A stretch of 64,000 nucleotides of DNA, from positions 62,001-126,000 of the forward strand of contig NTMA01000002.1 of the NCBI GenBank assembly GCA_002917075.1, in the 5' to 3' direction. Position 1 is the first letter of the stretch. Each line of letters begins with the position of its first letter. This document shows, piece by piece, positions 12,907 to 25,003 of this stretch. The stretch comes from Hawksworthiomyces lignivorus (lineage: Eukaryota; Ascomycota; Sordariomycetes; Ophiostomatales; Ophiostomataceae). The translations under genes and the position numbers were made by a program. The notes below the pieces were generated by a model. It saw nothing but the letters and a program-made list of their open reading frames with translations. It had not been told where the DNA came from and did not search any database.

Positions 12907-15682
12907 GTTCGTGATGTTGAAGAATGAGTTCGACTAGAGTGAAAGAACTAGAAAAAGATGCTGTGAATGTCAAGAGAACCGGGAGAAGGAGTCGGACAAG
13001 AAGACAGAAGCGCGAGAAGTGACTAGAAAGGAAACTGCGGATAAGTCGGGCTGTACGCGGTCCTGTAGGTTCTGGAACGAATATGCAGAGTTTCCCCCTG
13101 AATCGTTCTGGAATGCCTTCCACTCAGTCTCTTTAAAAAAACAAGGCCCAGCCTGCTTGGGGAAACCCGGGATAAGTATGAATATATTATCTGAGAGGTG
13201 TACGTAAGGCCGGTTTATGGTATTTCGATCCCTAAGATGTTCCGTTTCTTTGGGGGAAACGAGATAAAGAGGCTCCTTTATATTAAAAAACGCGTTTTCG
13301 CCTTTAGGCTGCTGAGCGGCGAGAGAAGCGGCCGGGAAGCGGGCGTCGGGGGATTTCTGTCGATGGGGGTTGTGGAAGAACAGACGTTTGAGCAGCAGTT
13401 AATTAACAAGGAGAACCTCTGCGGGTAGGTCTGTTTTTTGTTAAGTGGTGTCCCGTTCCAGGGGAAATGCAACTATTGTCAATATGCCGAGTGACAGTTG
13501 TTAGATATGAGAAACAGGCGAATATTAGACAAGATTCAGAACGAAATCGAATAGATGAAGAGCTGGAAGAGAGAAAAAGAGACTCTAGCTATATGGACAG
13601 GAGAAAGAAGAGTTGAGAGAACAAAACCGAGACTAAAATCTGGGGACAAGAGAGCCTTTTCTTTCTTTTCTAGAGCCCTTCGTCCCACTCAATAAGAGAA
13701 GTTGGCGGGCGCACTGGCGAAACCAAAATAGGAAAAAAAACGTGCTCATAGTGTTGCTGGCTTGCTTTCTTTCCCGTTTGAACCAAGGATGCGGGTGGAG
13801 CCCTGACCACTGGTAACCTTCTCTCCCCCTCTGCCGACCCCTCGACCTCCACAGTTCCTGGACACCCGTGTCACCTCGAAGCGGCGGAAAACTTAGAACA
13901 AAACTGTGAGAGAAGCGAAGGTCTGTCCTGTCCTTATTTTTTTTTTCCTAAAACTTTGCTCTTCTTTCCCAATTGTTGTGGTATTCTGGCCCCTTTTTGC
14001 AAAACGGCATACGTACAATCTGCGCACGATGGGATGCGGTTTGAGAACTAGGAATGGGTCATAGAGAAAACATGCTCAAAGATGCGTAAGCAGCGAAAAG
14101 AAACTTTCTCGCCCTTCTTTTTGGGACAAGTGGGTTTGAGCTCTGCCTGCTGATTGGGTTTGCGCACCTTTAATTGGAGTGACGGCAGAAGAAGTAACCC
14201 TCCCAACGGGCAGTGGCCTGCCAAGTGATCCTCTCAAGTACAGGTACTTCTGGCTGACAGTTTCTGGAAAATATGTGCAAGTAAAACGTGCTCAAATACC
14301 AGTCTCCGTCGTGTTTTGCTCCCAAGAGTTGAGCCTGCAGATGCTGCTTAATATCCCAAACGCATCTTGTTGAGAATGTTTTATAAAATGACGTTCACAC
14401 TTCGCCTTCCTTGCACTTCCCCCCGGTCTGCTTCTTATCCAAAGCGGCCCCTGCTTCCTGGTACTTGGCAGATACCAGCATTTGTCGGAAACGTGTGCAT
14501 ATGATGATGAGACCCTTCCCATACCACCAGTCCAGACATGCCAATCTTAAGAAGCTGATAGAGTTTCCCAATACCCCCCTTACCGGCGCATCGATCGCTG
14601 TCGGCAGGGCTGCAAGCTGTTTCTTTCGATTTTGATCAACAATAATTTGCGCAGTCATATTCGCATCTTGGCAGTGGCACGATGCACGATGAACTTTACA
14701 TGCATATCCTGACGAGGCAAGGGATTAGAGGCCACACAAACGAAGATCGTAAAGGATGCCCCCCACACATGTCTGATAGCGGCTCTTGAGAAAGTGCGCA
14801 GCCGTGACCCGACATGCCGAGATCGTTACGGAAGCAACCCAATATTGTTAATTTGGAGCGTTGGAAACAAGGCTGGACCACGATGAAAGAGTAGTGCTCC
14901 AGTTTGGACATTGGCATTTCTGTAGTGCCTTTCCCTCTATAGTTGGCATAGACTACTTTGTAGACTCTTTCTTTTCGTCCTTGGATGCTGTCTGCTCCTT
15001 TTCTCATCCCATTCAAATGCATTGGGCACGGCATTCTCTCCTCGTCAAACCAGACTAAGGTTATATGCGCACCTTATTGAAACCTATATATAGAACTGTT
15101 TGGTTAGCCCCTTTGAGCATGTTTACAAAACGTCATGCAAAGTGATATGTATGGATCCGAAACAGGCTTTGCGGCCTTAAGGTGGTGAGATGCGTGAGTA
15201 AATGAAGCCGAGATAGAGGACCACCTGGAAGCCGGGCACAATCGACAAAGGCGAAAAAATGAATGACATATAGACCAAAATTTAGTTGACGTCCCATTCC
15301 TTTTCCTAAACTAGAATTGCCCGTTTATTTCATATGAATACATGGAAGAAGATCAGCAGGTAAAAAAGTCGCGAAAAGAACCACGCAAGATAAGGCAGTC
15401 TCTGAACAAATGTGGCTGGCAAAAAAGTTCCCTCAAACCCGACCCATTAACACCTAGGTGGAAAGAGAAAAGCAAGTCATACCTTCTCTCCTCTTCCAAG
15501 AATCCCCCTCAAACCTGATTCTAACATTCTCAAAGTACACCTCTGAGACATGTATCAAATACGGCAATATCTGAATCAACGAAGCTATAACTTGATAAGC
15601 TCAATACCAAAGCACGTGAAGAACAGCTGCTTGAGCTGCTCCTGATCGCTAGTTATGTGCCAAGCCAAGGCGTGCCAGATTA
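12907..15682. other. Gene-free stretch between two minus-strand genes
   Basis: It contains the upstream region of the copper transporter (right of 12906) and the probable 3' UTR of the RRM gene (left of 15683). Frames at 14395-14658 and 14696-15034 (minus) and 14179-14373 (plus) show no family signature and have no splice-consistent extensions. No RNA gene recognised. Confidence 0.55.
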
Positions 15683-17022
15683 CTACTCTGGTCGCGGCCG
15701 CTTGGTGCCATGTGGGTTCTGCCAGTCGCCGCCTGCTTGGTTGGCGCCACCGCCTCCGCCGAAGAAATTAGGCGTGAAGTTGGGGTGCATGTTTTGAAAG
15801 CCTTTGGTTCAAAAATATGTTAGCATATTGCACTCGGATAACGCGTAGGGTAGAGCTATGTCCTGTGCGCATGACTTACCAGGCATACCACCGCCAACCA
15901 TACCCATGCCACCCATGCCGCCCATAGCACCGGGCATGCCGCCCATCGGGCCCATACCACCCATGCCACCCATGCCTGGGCCCATTCCACCCATCATGCC
16001 GCCCATCGGACCGCCGCGGCCACGCATACCGGGATTTCCGCGCATGCCACCAGCCATGCCGCCGCGGAAACCGCCGCCACCACTGCCACCGAAGCCACCG
16101 CCGCCGCCCATTGGGTTAGCAAAGTTCATAGCGTTGTTGTTACCGAACGTGTTCATATTTCCGCCACTGAAATTACGGTTGAAGCCGGTATTGCCCATGC
16201 CGCTACCGCCACGTGGTCCGCCATACATATTTCCGCCACGTCCTACACGGTAACCAGGGGTATTGAAGTTCCCACCGTTGTTGAAGTTTCCGCCGGAACG
16301 GTCTTGGTACCCGGAGCTCGGAGTGGTACGGTTCTGCGCATCACGCTGGCCCCGGCCTGGTGCTTCCTTAGGAAGTGTACGGAAGGGATTTACTGTCGGG
16401 GACGAGTAGATGACTGAGTGTTTCTTCTGCCCAGGCTGGTACTCGCCCGTTGCGAGAGATTCGATCTGGTGCTTGGACGCCGTAGCGGCTTGTTGCGACG
16501 TAAACTCAATGTATGCTTGTCTGTGGGAGAGAGAGAGTGTAGTTAGCGACATGCGCGTGAAGCAGGTCTGTAGCCAGGTTCGACAACATACCCTTTGCTC
16601 TTGCCATTAACTTTGTGCTCGCTGAATGTTATGTCTTTCAGCTCGTCTTCGCAGTTTACTGCCTTTATCCACCCTCGAATGTCATCGTCGGTAATCCACC
16701 AACTCAGATCCGACACCATGATCGCAGTAGTGGCCCCAGGGTCTATGGGCCTGTCATCGGAGCCTTCTTTCCGCTTGACACCCTGAGATGGAGCCGGTTG
16801 CTGTTTTATTGAGCTGGCAGCAGATTGTGGCTGCTGTTCTTGGTCTTCTTGCTGATGGCTTGAGTTGTCATAGCCATGGCCCTGGCCTTGGCCATTAACC
16901 TCGTGGTCTTTGTTATCTCCAGCATGGTCGTCTAGCCTGCGTGCTCCATCGTCCTGGGCCCCATTGCTCTGCTCGCCATTGGCGTCGCCGTAAATGTCGA
17001 TCTCAAAATCTTCTTCTGCCAT
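15683..17022 (-). CDS. CPSF6/CFIm68-like RRM protein with Gly/Met-rich tail
   Basis: A nuclear RNA-binding protein most like the large subunit of cleavage factor Im, which acts in choice of mRNA 3'-end sites. Three exons: 17022-16592, 16520-15880 and 15801-15683, with introns of 71 bp (GTATGT, branch CTAAC) and 78 bp (GTAAGT, branch CTAAC), giving 396 residues. The start MAEEDFEIDIYGD matches the acidic N-terminus of this family; an upstream in-frame ATG at 17130 was rejected for that reason. Residues about 20-95 are acidic and Gln-rich. The RRM spans about 98-175: RNP2 is AIMVSDLSWW and RNP1 is KSKGQAYIEF, formed across the first splice. The WW after RNP2 recalls CPSF6. The rest is Gly-rich with repeated GGM/GGMG units (codons at about 15890-16090), and the protein ends in a basic stretch (TKRPRPE) that could serve as a nuclear signal. 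The RRM family is certain; the CFIm assignment is likely. Confidence 0.88.
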
Positions 17023-18920
17023 CGTTTCTTGTAGTGGCAGTCCTCCGTGGATTGGCACAAGATCAGATCGGCTAAAATGTGTAGCGCGGTATGCGAGAAG
17101 AGAACCAACCGGTTCGGACCTGTGCGGCACCCGGTGTAGTTCTGTTTACTGAAACTATATTCAGGCCTAAGTTAGGACGGAAGATACACAAGACGCCGGC
17201 AGACGTCGCATGGTTGGATTCGGCAACCGAAGTTGCCATGTAGTTGTCCAAGAATCCATATGACAAGACGAATGAAAGCAAGGCCAACGCGAACGTCACA
17301 GAAAGCCCGCCCAAAAAGAAAGAAAAAACAACAAGAAGAAAACAGACAAAGACAAAAAGCTAATGGTACGTACACTCCAGAACTCCCGAAACAAGAATCT
17401 TGACTCTCGATACAATGGATGAATGGTTCCTGTTAATCAATAGGAAAATTGAATGCGCTGTAGACGAAGCTCTGTGCTTGCAATCTTGCTCTAGTCGGTT
17501 TGCGGTGGTATCTTTGAAGATTATCCCCGCCTTCTTGATTGTGTCGAAGATAGGACAGAAGACAAGAAGAGTTGATACAGGCTGGTAAGGGATTGCTTTG
17601 CTGTTATGTCTGAATTGCTGGGGAGGAATTGCCTTGCTGTTGTGAGAAACTGAGAAGCTCAGGGGAATCAAACAAGCAGAGGTAGAACAAAGAAGAATTG
17701 TCCGACAGAAAATCAGCTTTCCTCCACACCGGCAGACCTAGGTAATCCGTGTAACTTGTCAAGACAGAACGAAGGGAAGTCGATGAAGCGCAAATGGGTA
17801 TTAGAGGGCTGTCGCAGAAAGGAAATGAGTCGGAAGGTCGAGAGATCGTGTTTCGATTGTGACGAGGTCGACGCTGGGTCGAAGTGAGATCTCGGTGGAC
17901 TAGATAGAAAAAAAAATGAAAAAAAAATGAGAAAAGAAAAGAAGGGCCCCGGTGAGATCGATGAGCACGACCGCCTTTCTTGCTTTCCCTTGTAGGTGGG
18001 CGACTCTAAAGCGGAAGAGATTTGAAAGATGCGTGATCGTGGATAGCTCCCTAGACAGCTTTGGCTTGGAGACGCGCCTGAGCTGCAAAGCTACGATGAC
18101 GGAGACGACAGAAGAAAGGGAGATATGGAGGATGGGAGTTGAAGGGACAGGACGAAAAAAGGTGACGGAAAGATGGGAGGTGATAAAAAAAAATGCCAAA
18201 GAGACGCGAAAATGCCAAAACGGCGCACTGAGCAAAACTTTGGGGAGGGGGAGCAGCAGGAGCTTCCCGCGACAGTTTTAGAAAATTACTAGGTAGACAA
18301 GGTCAAACAGAGACAAGGAAGCCTGCCAACCAATACGCATGTGCTTGGGACCTTTCTGAAGAAGTATAGTGGCTTTTTGGGTAACGCTATACACACTGTA
18401 GCTTGTTAGGCCGGTAGTATCTCTGCCTTCTTTCCGCCAATCGATATACGTGGCTAGCATCAATTACTATCCATCAGAGCCCAAGAAAGTCCACTGCACT
18501 GTACGGAACACAGCGTGCACTGTACTTTCTGTGCCGTTCCTCTCTCAAGCCTCTCCTGACGCACGGGCCATCGGTCTTTTCTACATACTGCTGAGCATGG
18601 GGCAGGGCCAGGACACGAGTCCATAGTTCCTTTTGGGCGATCTGGCATCACGCCCTTCCCCTAATCGCAGCGCGAATTGGCCAGCTAATTTTTCTTGCAG
18701 CAAATACCAAATACTACCTTTGTTCTTACTTTCGTCTTCCACCTTTTTGTCTCTCCTATTCCGAACAATTCAACACCTCGCAGACAGAGCTCTTTCTCGC
18801 AGAATTTGTTAATTGGCACGGCGAAGCGAATTTCCCTATTCTCGCAGCTGCGGTTTTTTTTATTCGGCTCTCCTCCACCACATCGGCACCTTGCGCCTCT
18901 CCCCTACTACTACCATCACC
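17023..18920. other. Divergent intergenic region between the RRM gene and SSS1
   Basis: It serves as upstream region for both flanking genes. A 10-bp direct repeat, TGCACTGTAC, occurs at 18495-18504 and 18516-18525 (21 bp apart), about 0.4 kb before the SSS1 start. The final 230 bases before SSS1 are C/T-rich on the + strand (leader). No frame here is credible as a gene. Confidence 0.55.
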
Positions 18921-19418
18921 ATGTCTGACCAGGTTCAAGAAATCCTCGACATCCCCCGGGAGTTTGTCAAGGATGGCATGCAGTTCATCAACCGCTGCCA
19001 AAAGCGTACGTAAATTATATTATTTGGGAAGATTGGTGACAAAGTTGCGAAGATAAGAGAGCTTTCAATGGACGCGTGACCTCTAGCACACTGCGAAGAA
19101 GTACGAGGAAGGAGCTAGGGGAGGAAAGGAAATGAGAGAAGAAGTAGCAAGTCAAGAGGTGGTCTTATATGGGTTTAAACATACACATGCTAACAGAAGC
19201 CTTTTTCTTCCGCGGACAGCCGACACCAAGGAGTTCATCAAGATCAGCCAGGCCGTCGGCGTTGGCTTCCTCGTCATGGGTGCTGTTGGCTACTTTGTCA
19301 AGCTGAGTACGGACAACCCCCTTACTTCTGGGCTTCCGCTAGATCAGAATAGTATGCTAACAAAGTCTCGCAAACAGTTCACATTCCGCTCAACAACATT
19401 CTGGTCGGTGGCGCATAG
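18921..19418 (+). CDS. SSS1: Sec61 gamma subunit (SSS1), protein translocon
   Basis: The small tail-anchored subunit of the ER Sec61 translocon. It clamps Sec61 alpha and is needed for co- and post-translational import. Three exons: 18921-19005, 19220-19306 and 19378-19418, with introns of 214 bp (GTACGT) and 71 bp (GTACGG, with a CTAAC branch), giving 70 residues, the usual length. The amphipathic N-terminal helix (DIPREFVKDGMQFINRC) is followed by the conserved KPDTKEFIKIS and a single C-terminal membrane helix, about residues 43-62, ending in IPLNNILVGGA. Residue P29 is created by the first splice. The sequence is close to what I know of Sordariomycete Sec61 gamma. It converges on the WD40 gene with about 550 bp between stop codons. 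Identification is firm. Confidence 0.97.
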
Positions 19419-19970
19419 ATCAGGTGTCAACGGCACTTGGAGAAGGGAGAAGGAGGAGAGTTGTGAATGAACTCGGTACGAGAAACTCACGGCTCGGGGG
19501 GGGGGGCGACCGTCGACAGAAAACGCCGAACAATAATACATACATCGAACTGTCTGGCGGATGGCGGATTTGAACCGCCTGTGTAATATTTCTTGCCGCG
19601 TTGTCATCGTACCTTTCGTCTTTAAGGGAGTCTAAAACGGGCGGTAGAGTCGTTTTGAGATACACCTTGTCGGGAAAAGGTATATAAATGGGGATGGAAT
19701 TGCCAAACTGCGGTTTCGTTTGTCTATAGGGAAGAGACGGGAGGAGAATATGGGCATGAAGGAACCAGAAAAGGCAATGAGGATGCGCCGTCTGCATAGC
19801 TCAAATCACAATCGAGGTATTTCTTTTATCGTTCAATATGTAAGGTATCTTTCAGCGTATCTAGGCGTCTCAGAGGGGACTATGTGCAAAATCTACAAAA
19901 TCTACAGCATCTAGGACCTATTGGGCTTTTGCTCTTGGCGTTCGGAACTTTCCTCGTTAACGTTCCAAGT
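19419..19970. other. Convergent 3' region, SSS1 and WD40 gene
   Basis: This holds the 3' UTRs of two convergent genes. It contains an 11-G run at 19496-19506 and a small hairpin, GGCGG/CCGCC, at about 19563-19579 whose minus strand resembles a tRNA T-arm, but no tRNA body could be folded around it. Confidence 0.6.
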
Positions 19971-22353
19971 CTATGCTGCCCACCATGACATGGTGGTCCT
20001 CCTTGTCGGTATTGCGGTGACCGGTCGCATCCGCTCGTCATATAGCCGGTGCTCACGGCCGCCGGCGTCGCCGTCCTGCGAGACATCGCAGGAGTGGACC
20101 GAGACCATGCCTGTTTCCATCGACTCGGCATTGAACGAAGAAGCTAGAGACGTCAGAAAGCAACAGACTCGATAAGAGCGAAAATCAATCAAGGGGGCCG
20201 CAACATACCAACAATGACAGGCGCCGTGGGATGCCAGCTGGCGTCTCTGACGCAGAGGGGGTCGTTGAACCGCCTCTGCCGCCGGCGAAACCGCTGACCG
20301 GCATGGTCGCTCGTGCTGTCTGCGCCGTCGCCGGCGCCGCCGGTCTCGTTTTGCCGCTCCTCCTCCTCCGCCACCGCCGCGAGCGTCTGCCGCGCTGCCT
20401 CCCGCACGTCTATGACGCCTGCCAGCGTCGCATCCAGGTTCCAGATGTACACCTTGCCCGAGTGGCTGGCCGAGTACACGTAGCGCCCGTCGCTGCTGCC
20501 TGGGGGGGAGAAGTGGCACCGCAGCAGCGTGCGCTCGATCCGGTGGCCGCGGAACGTGACGACGGAGTTGTCGTGGGGGTGCTTGAAGTACAGATCGTCG
20601 TCGTAGCGCTGGAACCGGTAGTCGTACAGGCTGTAGCGCGTCATCTGGGCCGGGTCCTTGCGCTCAAAGTCGGCCGTGCTCATGGCCATGCGCAGGTCCC
20701 AGAGCCGCATGGTCTGGTCCTTGCCGTTCGACAGGATGTAGCGGCCGTCGCCCTTGCTGTCCAGGTACGTGATGCCCTCGCAGTGGCCGACAAAGGCGCC
20801 GGCGGGACGGCCGTCTCCCAGGCTGCGGCGGTCCCACACCTTGATGGTGGCATCGTCGGAGCCCGAGTACAGCAGATGAGGCGAGGTCTTGTCGCCGTAG
20901 CACACGGCATTCACGTCGTTGTCGTGGCCCTCGAGGTGGTGCAAGACGCGGCGCGACTCAATGTCGTAGACGACAATCGAGCTTGCGTTCGTCCCCGTGA
21001 CGAGCTCGCGGCCGTCGCCCGAGAACCGCACAGAGAATATGGCAAAGGCATCCAGGCTGAGGCCGCCGTTGGGGCGCTCTGGCCGACCCGACAGGTCGAG
21101 CAGGTAGGGGTCGCCTTCGTCGTTGGGGTCCGTGGGCGCCAGGCACACCTGCGGCATCATGGACGTGAACGCCAGCCAGCGGTTGTCCGGGCTGAGCGAC
21201 GCATCCGTCATGGTCCAGCGGGCCGACGGGTGCACGACCGTCTTGTAGTGGCGCCACTCGTTGACGTTGGACGTGTCATACATGCGCACGCGGAAATCCT
21301 TGGTGGCGCCGTAGAAGAAGTTGCCGTCGTCGGAGAACTGGCCCAGGTACGCAGCGGAATTGTACTGCAGAACCATGTCCGCCTGGGTGGAAGGGACCAT
21401 GCTCTGGGCGATCATCTTGTCGTTCAGAGAGCGATCGGCAAGGGTCTCGCTCAGGCCCAGCTCGCGGTCCAGCAGCCGCAGCGGCACGGGACGCCGCCTG
21501 GCTTCGACTTTTGTCCGAGCCGTGTGGCTGTCCCTTGCCATGTCCAACATGCTCGGCTTCGTTATGCGCAGCCGCTCAGTCGCCCCGAATACGCCAGAGT
21601 CCATAAGCTGTCGCCCCTCTTCGCTCGGCACCTTTGGGAAGCGATTGGGATCCTGCTGCCGCCGCCGCCGCAAGCGGCCGTACTGGTCGTCGCCGTCACG
21701 CGCTCGGCCCCAATCAGTCACGCTCAGCAAGACGTTGTGCAGTGTCTCGCCCTGCAGCATCAGATTCAGCTGCCGGCGAGTGAGATACGGGATGGGCCGT
21801 CCTAGATGGTCAGATGGAGCGCCGTGAAATTGATTAGATAAGAAGACGTGCAGCGCAATACTTACCTTCATCGACGTAGCCGTTCTCTTCATCTTCGCTT
21901 TCTTCTTGTTCTTCTTCTTGGTCTTCATTTTCTTCATCCTCATATTCTTCATCCTCATATTCTTCATCATTCTCTTCCTGATCTTCACCATCCTCTCCTA
22001 TCACCTCTTCCTCCTCCTCGATTTCTATTTCATAATGTAAGTGGTCATCGGCATCTAGAGATATCTGATTAGTAACCACAAACGCGTCACCTCTTTTTTA
22101 TTCTCATATCAGAACGGAGGCGGTACTCGCCGTGAAACTCGTCGTCGTCGTCGTCGTCGTCGTCGTCTTCCTCACCATTCTCGTGATCCTCACTCTCCCC
22201 GACATCAGTCAACAGCTGGCTGTATTCATTCGAGGGATGGGAATCTCTCAGAAAGATCGCCGCCCGAATAAAGTCCAAGCCGTCGCCATCATAGCCCGAT
22301 TCACTGCCGCTACCGGCAGCGCCGCCATTGTCTGGAGAGTGCGGAGCCGACAT
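19971..22353 (-). CDS. WD40-repeat protein, DCAF11/LEC14B type (CUL4-DDB1 receptor)
   Basis: A probable substrate receptor of CUL4-DDB1 ubiquitin ligases. Exons on the minus strand: 22353-22176 (end uncertain), 22054-21866, 21801-20209 and 20143-19971, giving about 710 residues. Introns 2 and 3 are clear (64 and 65 bp; donors GTAAGT and GTATGT). Intron 1 is my best in-frame choice: donor GTGAGG and acceptor CTAG; an alternative GTGAGG donor lies a few codons upstream. The N-terminal 120 residues are extremely acidic (Glu/Asp runs). A conserved RPIPYLTRRQL follows, then WD repeats over about 210-600. Two repeats end in DDB1-binding WDxR boxes: KVWDRRSL near 440 and RLWDLRMA near 490. The last exon restores the conserved PVIVASSFNAESMETG. 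Exon 3 is markedly GC-rich compared with flanking DNA. Family assignment is strong; the substrate is unknown. Confidence 0.9.
22141..22167. repeat. (GTC)9 trinucleotide repeat in the WD40 gene
   Basis: Nine GTC units on the + strand (GAC, Asp, on the coding strand). The repeat lies at the uncertain exon 1/intron 1 border of the WD40 gene, so it is either a poly-Asp codon run or intronic. Confidence 0.95.
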
Positions 22354-24371
22354 GGCCGAACTATCGGTTGCGGTGTGACGTGCTTGTCTCGCAACGTCTG
22401 CTCCGTAAGCACACAGTAAATGCTTATCTGTGAGGTTGCGGTTGTGGCAACACGATAAGCAGGGAGATATGGCTACGCAAGGAAACAGTGCTGAAAGGGT
22501 GGCGCAAGGTGTTCCTGGACAGCTGGACTGCTATCTCGTTTCCGGAAATGTCTCAAGTCAGACAGGGTCTGAAGGCACAGAAGCAGTATTGATTCTAGGG
22601 TTGGGAGGGGAAGAAAGAGGAGTGCTGCTGTAAAGAACAGTCTACAACGGACGAAACGTCACAAAATCCATCTGGTTCTTGGGGACCGATCGGACCGCGC
22701 ATAGTCCCCATTATAAAGAAGAACCCGCAATTATTTATGCCACTCAATAGCCACTGTGCTTAACAAGCCGCATGAGAGCATTGCAAGACGTTATTATCGC
22801 ACAGAGCTTGGTCTTTGCCGAGAATTGCGGGGGGCCTTCAGATGGAAAGCGGCATACCGTTGGTCGCCACCATTGCAAAAACGAGCTTTGGATTAATAGT
22901 GTCTTATCTCCGACGGCTTAATAGCGAGGCTCCTTTAACAGAGACAGGCAAACCGCGCTCAAAGTCTACCTCACCGTTTTCTAACCTCTTTGTCCTACTT
23001 TGTAAAGTCAAGATTTGCATTGGCAAGGTGCTAGTTCGCCATTTTTCTGTAGTTTTCAACAGAGACAGCTAGAACTTGAGACCTGGAAGGCAATGCCGGG
23101 ATGGCAAGGGTGGATGAAGAGGTGAAACTGAATCCTGGATTTGTGACAGGGGATGTTTGTAGGCTATTTAGGCCTGCATGAGCAAGGTGCTCGTCTGAAT
23201 ATGCTGTGTCGTTCATGGCTTCAAGTATTGCGAGAAAACACTCTTCACCAAGGATGCTAAAAAAAGAGCAGAAATCCCTCTGATCAGCGAAGCCCGCACA
23301 GCCACCTCCATCCGTCTCGTCTTTGTTTGGTTCCAGAGACTCGGCGAGATCCAAAACGGACGGTTCACTCTGGCACCATCGTTGAGTATAACATGGCTTG
23401 ACGGCAGTATGCAGAGCCGATCGGTCTTCAGCTGTCACTGCACTGCTTTAATTCTGTTTATGGCCTTGCGCGCCCATATTTCTATATTCAAGCTCATCTG
23501 GCTACGCGGTCCTTCTGTCTGCTGGACTGGAAGTTGAGATGTCGGTCAGAATTTTTGGCGATTTTAATAGACCGGACCTCTTCTTTTTGACTGCTTCGCA
23601 TACGCGGTTAAATCATTTATTCTCCGTCAAGGTATAGAGATGTTTTCTAGAACAAGGCGGGATGCTACGTAGGCTGTGTATCACGCCACCAAGCCTTTAT
23701 ATTACTGTGGCGTCTTGCTGTTTTTTGCGTCCGTGTCGTGGCGCCAGCATGGACCATCCGTGGTCCAGACAGGCGGTAGCACCAGAATCAAGGCTAAAAA
23801 CGATGTACGAAGGTCGCGCAGCTATTGCCAAGTCGAAATCTATCTAAAAGCCCAAATACTGTACCTCCCAAGAAAGCAGATCACTGCTTCAGATATGAAC
23901 GCAGGTGGGCACGAATGCATATATGCGCATGAGAACCAGAGAGTGACTGGTTTCTGCAAGAAGCAAAATCTCATTTTTTTTACAGTCCACAAATATTGTA
24001 CATGTACATACCCTTTACTATGCCTACTCGTTTCTCAAGCTGCGAGCTGGACGCGATAGATGCGAAGACGGCGATTTTCTTTCCATTCACCGATCTAATA
24101 AAACGTATGTGATCACGGGTTCACAGGCAGTCGCAGATACATATTCTGGGATGCTAAAAAAAGCCAAGAGGACGGCATACCGTTGCCTCTGCACCCCGAG
24201 CAGCGGAGAAGAGAGGATGCAGATGGTAAGAATGCTTCCGGCGAATTTTCCCTTTATCTTCTCTTGTTTGAGGCTGAAGGGGTAGCCGGTTTGTCTGGAC
24301 CGAACAAGCCAAAGAGATAAGACAGTCTTGTCAAAGCAAGGAATGTCTGAAGATCGGGAGAGCCATGAGCA
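22354..24371. other. Gene-free stretch between WD40 gene and DUF7704 gene
   Basis: It includes the upstream region of the WD40 gene; a telobox-like TCTAGGGTTGGG lies near 22593. The 135-codon minus-strand frame at 23031-23438 has no recognisable domain, signal or splice-consistent extension and was not called. No RNA gene recognised. Confidence 0.5.
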
Positions 24372-25003
24372 TTAGTATAACATGAAGTATTCATCAAAAC
24401 TGGGCTGCAGGAGCAGATCCATCCAAGAAACTATTCGGCCAAATATACGCACCGTGAAGCCTATGTTTCCCCACGTCATGGCATTCCACTCGCCGAAGGC
24501 GGCGAATCGCTCTGGGCCGAGCGTGAAAATAGTTAAGCCAACGTGCCCAAAGTCTGCAAGAAGGAGTGCCACCAAATAGTTGCGAACCACTTTCAGCTCG
24601 GTGCTTGTGTAAAGAACCGCGACTCCGACCATGAACAGCAGCCCATAGGCATTGCCGAGCTGCTGGGCCACGAGGCGCGCATGGTCTGATGGAGGGACGG
24701 CGCTCGCAGTTGTTGCTACTTCTGTGATCTGCTCACGGATGAACCAATCAGTGGAGAAGAGGGCTGGCAAAGCGCCGCTTATGCTGTTATGTTAAGGAAT
24801 GTTAGCGAAACGGTGTACGGGTTCCAAAAAATAACTAACGATAAGTAAACAAATATGTCTGCTTGAAACATCCAACACTCACGCGCGCACTCACGAACAC
24901 ACGCATACACGCACACATGAACAAGAGTTTGTTGGGCTTACAGAGAGATCGGTTCCACAACAGTAAATACAAGTCGGGGAATGGTCGGCAGTCGTGACGC
25001 CAT
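24372..25003 (-). CDS. Four-helix integral membrane protein, DUF7704-like
   Basis: A small membrane protein of unknown function. Two exons on the minus strand: 25003-24942 and 24783-24372, separated by a 158-bp intron (donor GTAAGC, acceptor ACAG), giving 157 residues. The exon 1 product, MASRLPTIPRLVFTVVEPIS, matches the start I recall for fungal DUF7704 proteins (Pro-rich start, then FTVxEPIS). Four hydrophobic segments are visible at about 10-30, 64-82, 90-110 and 124-146. A conserved-looking LADFGHVGLT follows the third helix, and the acidic FDEYFML ends the protein. The intron contains an alternating purine-pyrimidine CA/CG-rich stretch (about 24880-24920). It is divergent from the Teb1-like gene with 1.67 kb between them. 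The model is sound; the family name is moderately sure and no function is implied. Confidence 0.8.

Noticed and set aside
17023..17130. Upstream in-frame extension of the RRM protein (ATG at 17130)
   Set aside because: The conserved acidic family start MAEEDFEIDIYGD begins at 17022; the extension has no conserved character.
19554..19590. tRNA T-arm-like hairpin on the minus strand (GGCGG, loop TTCAAAT, CCGCC)
   Set aside because: No matching acceptor 5' strand, D-arm or anticodon arm at tRNA distance; probably a chance hairpin in the 3' region of SSS1.
20231..21805. 525-codon + strand frame
   Set aside because: Exact antisense of the WD40 exon; its openness is explained by the GC-rich third positions of the real gene.
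23031..23438. 135-codon minus-strand frame
   Set aside because: No recognisable domain or motif, and no supporting exons or leader.
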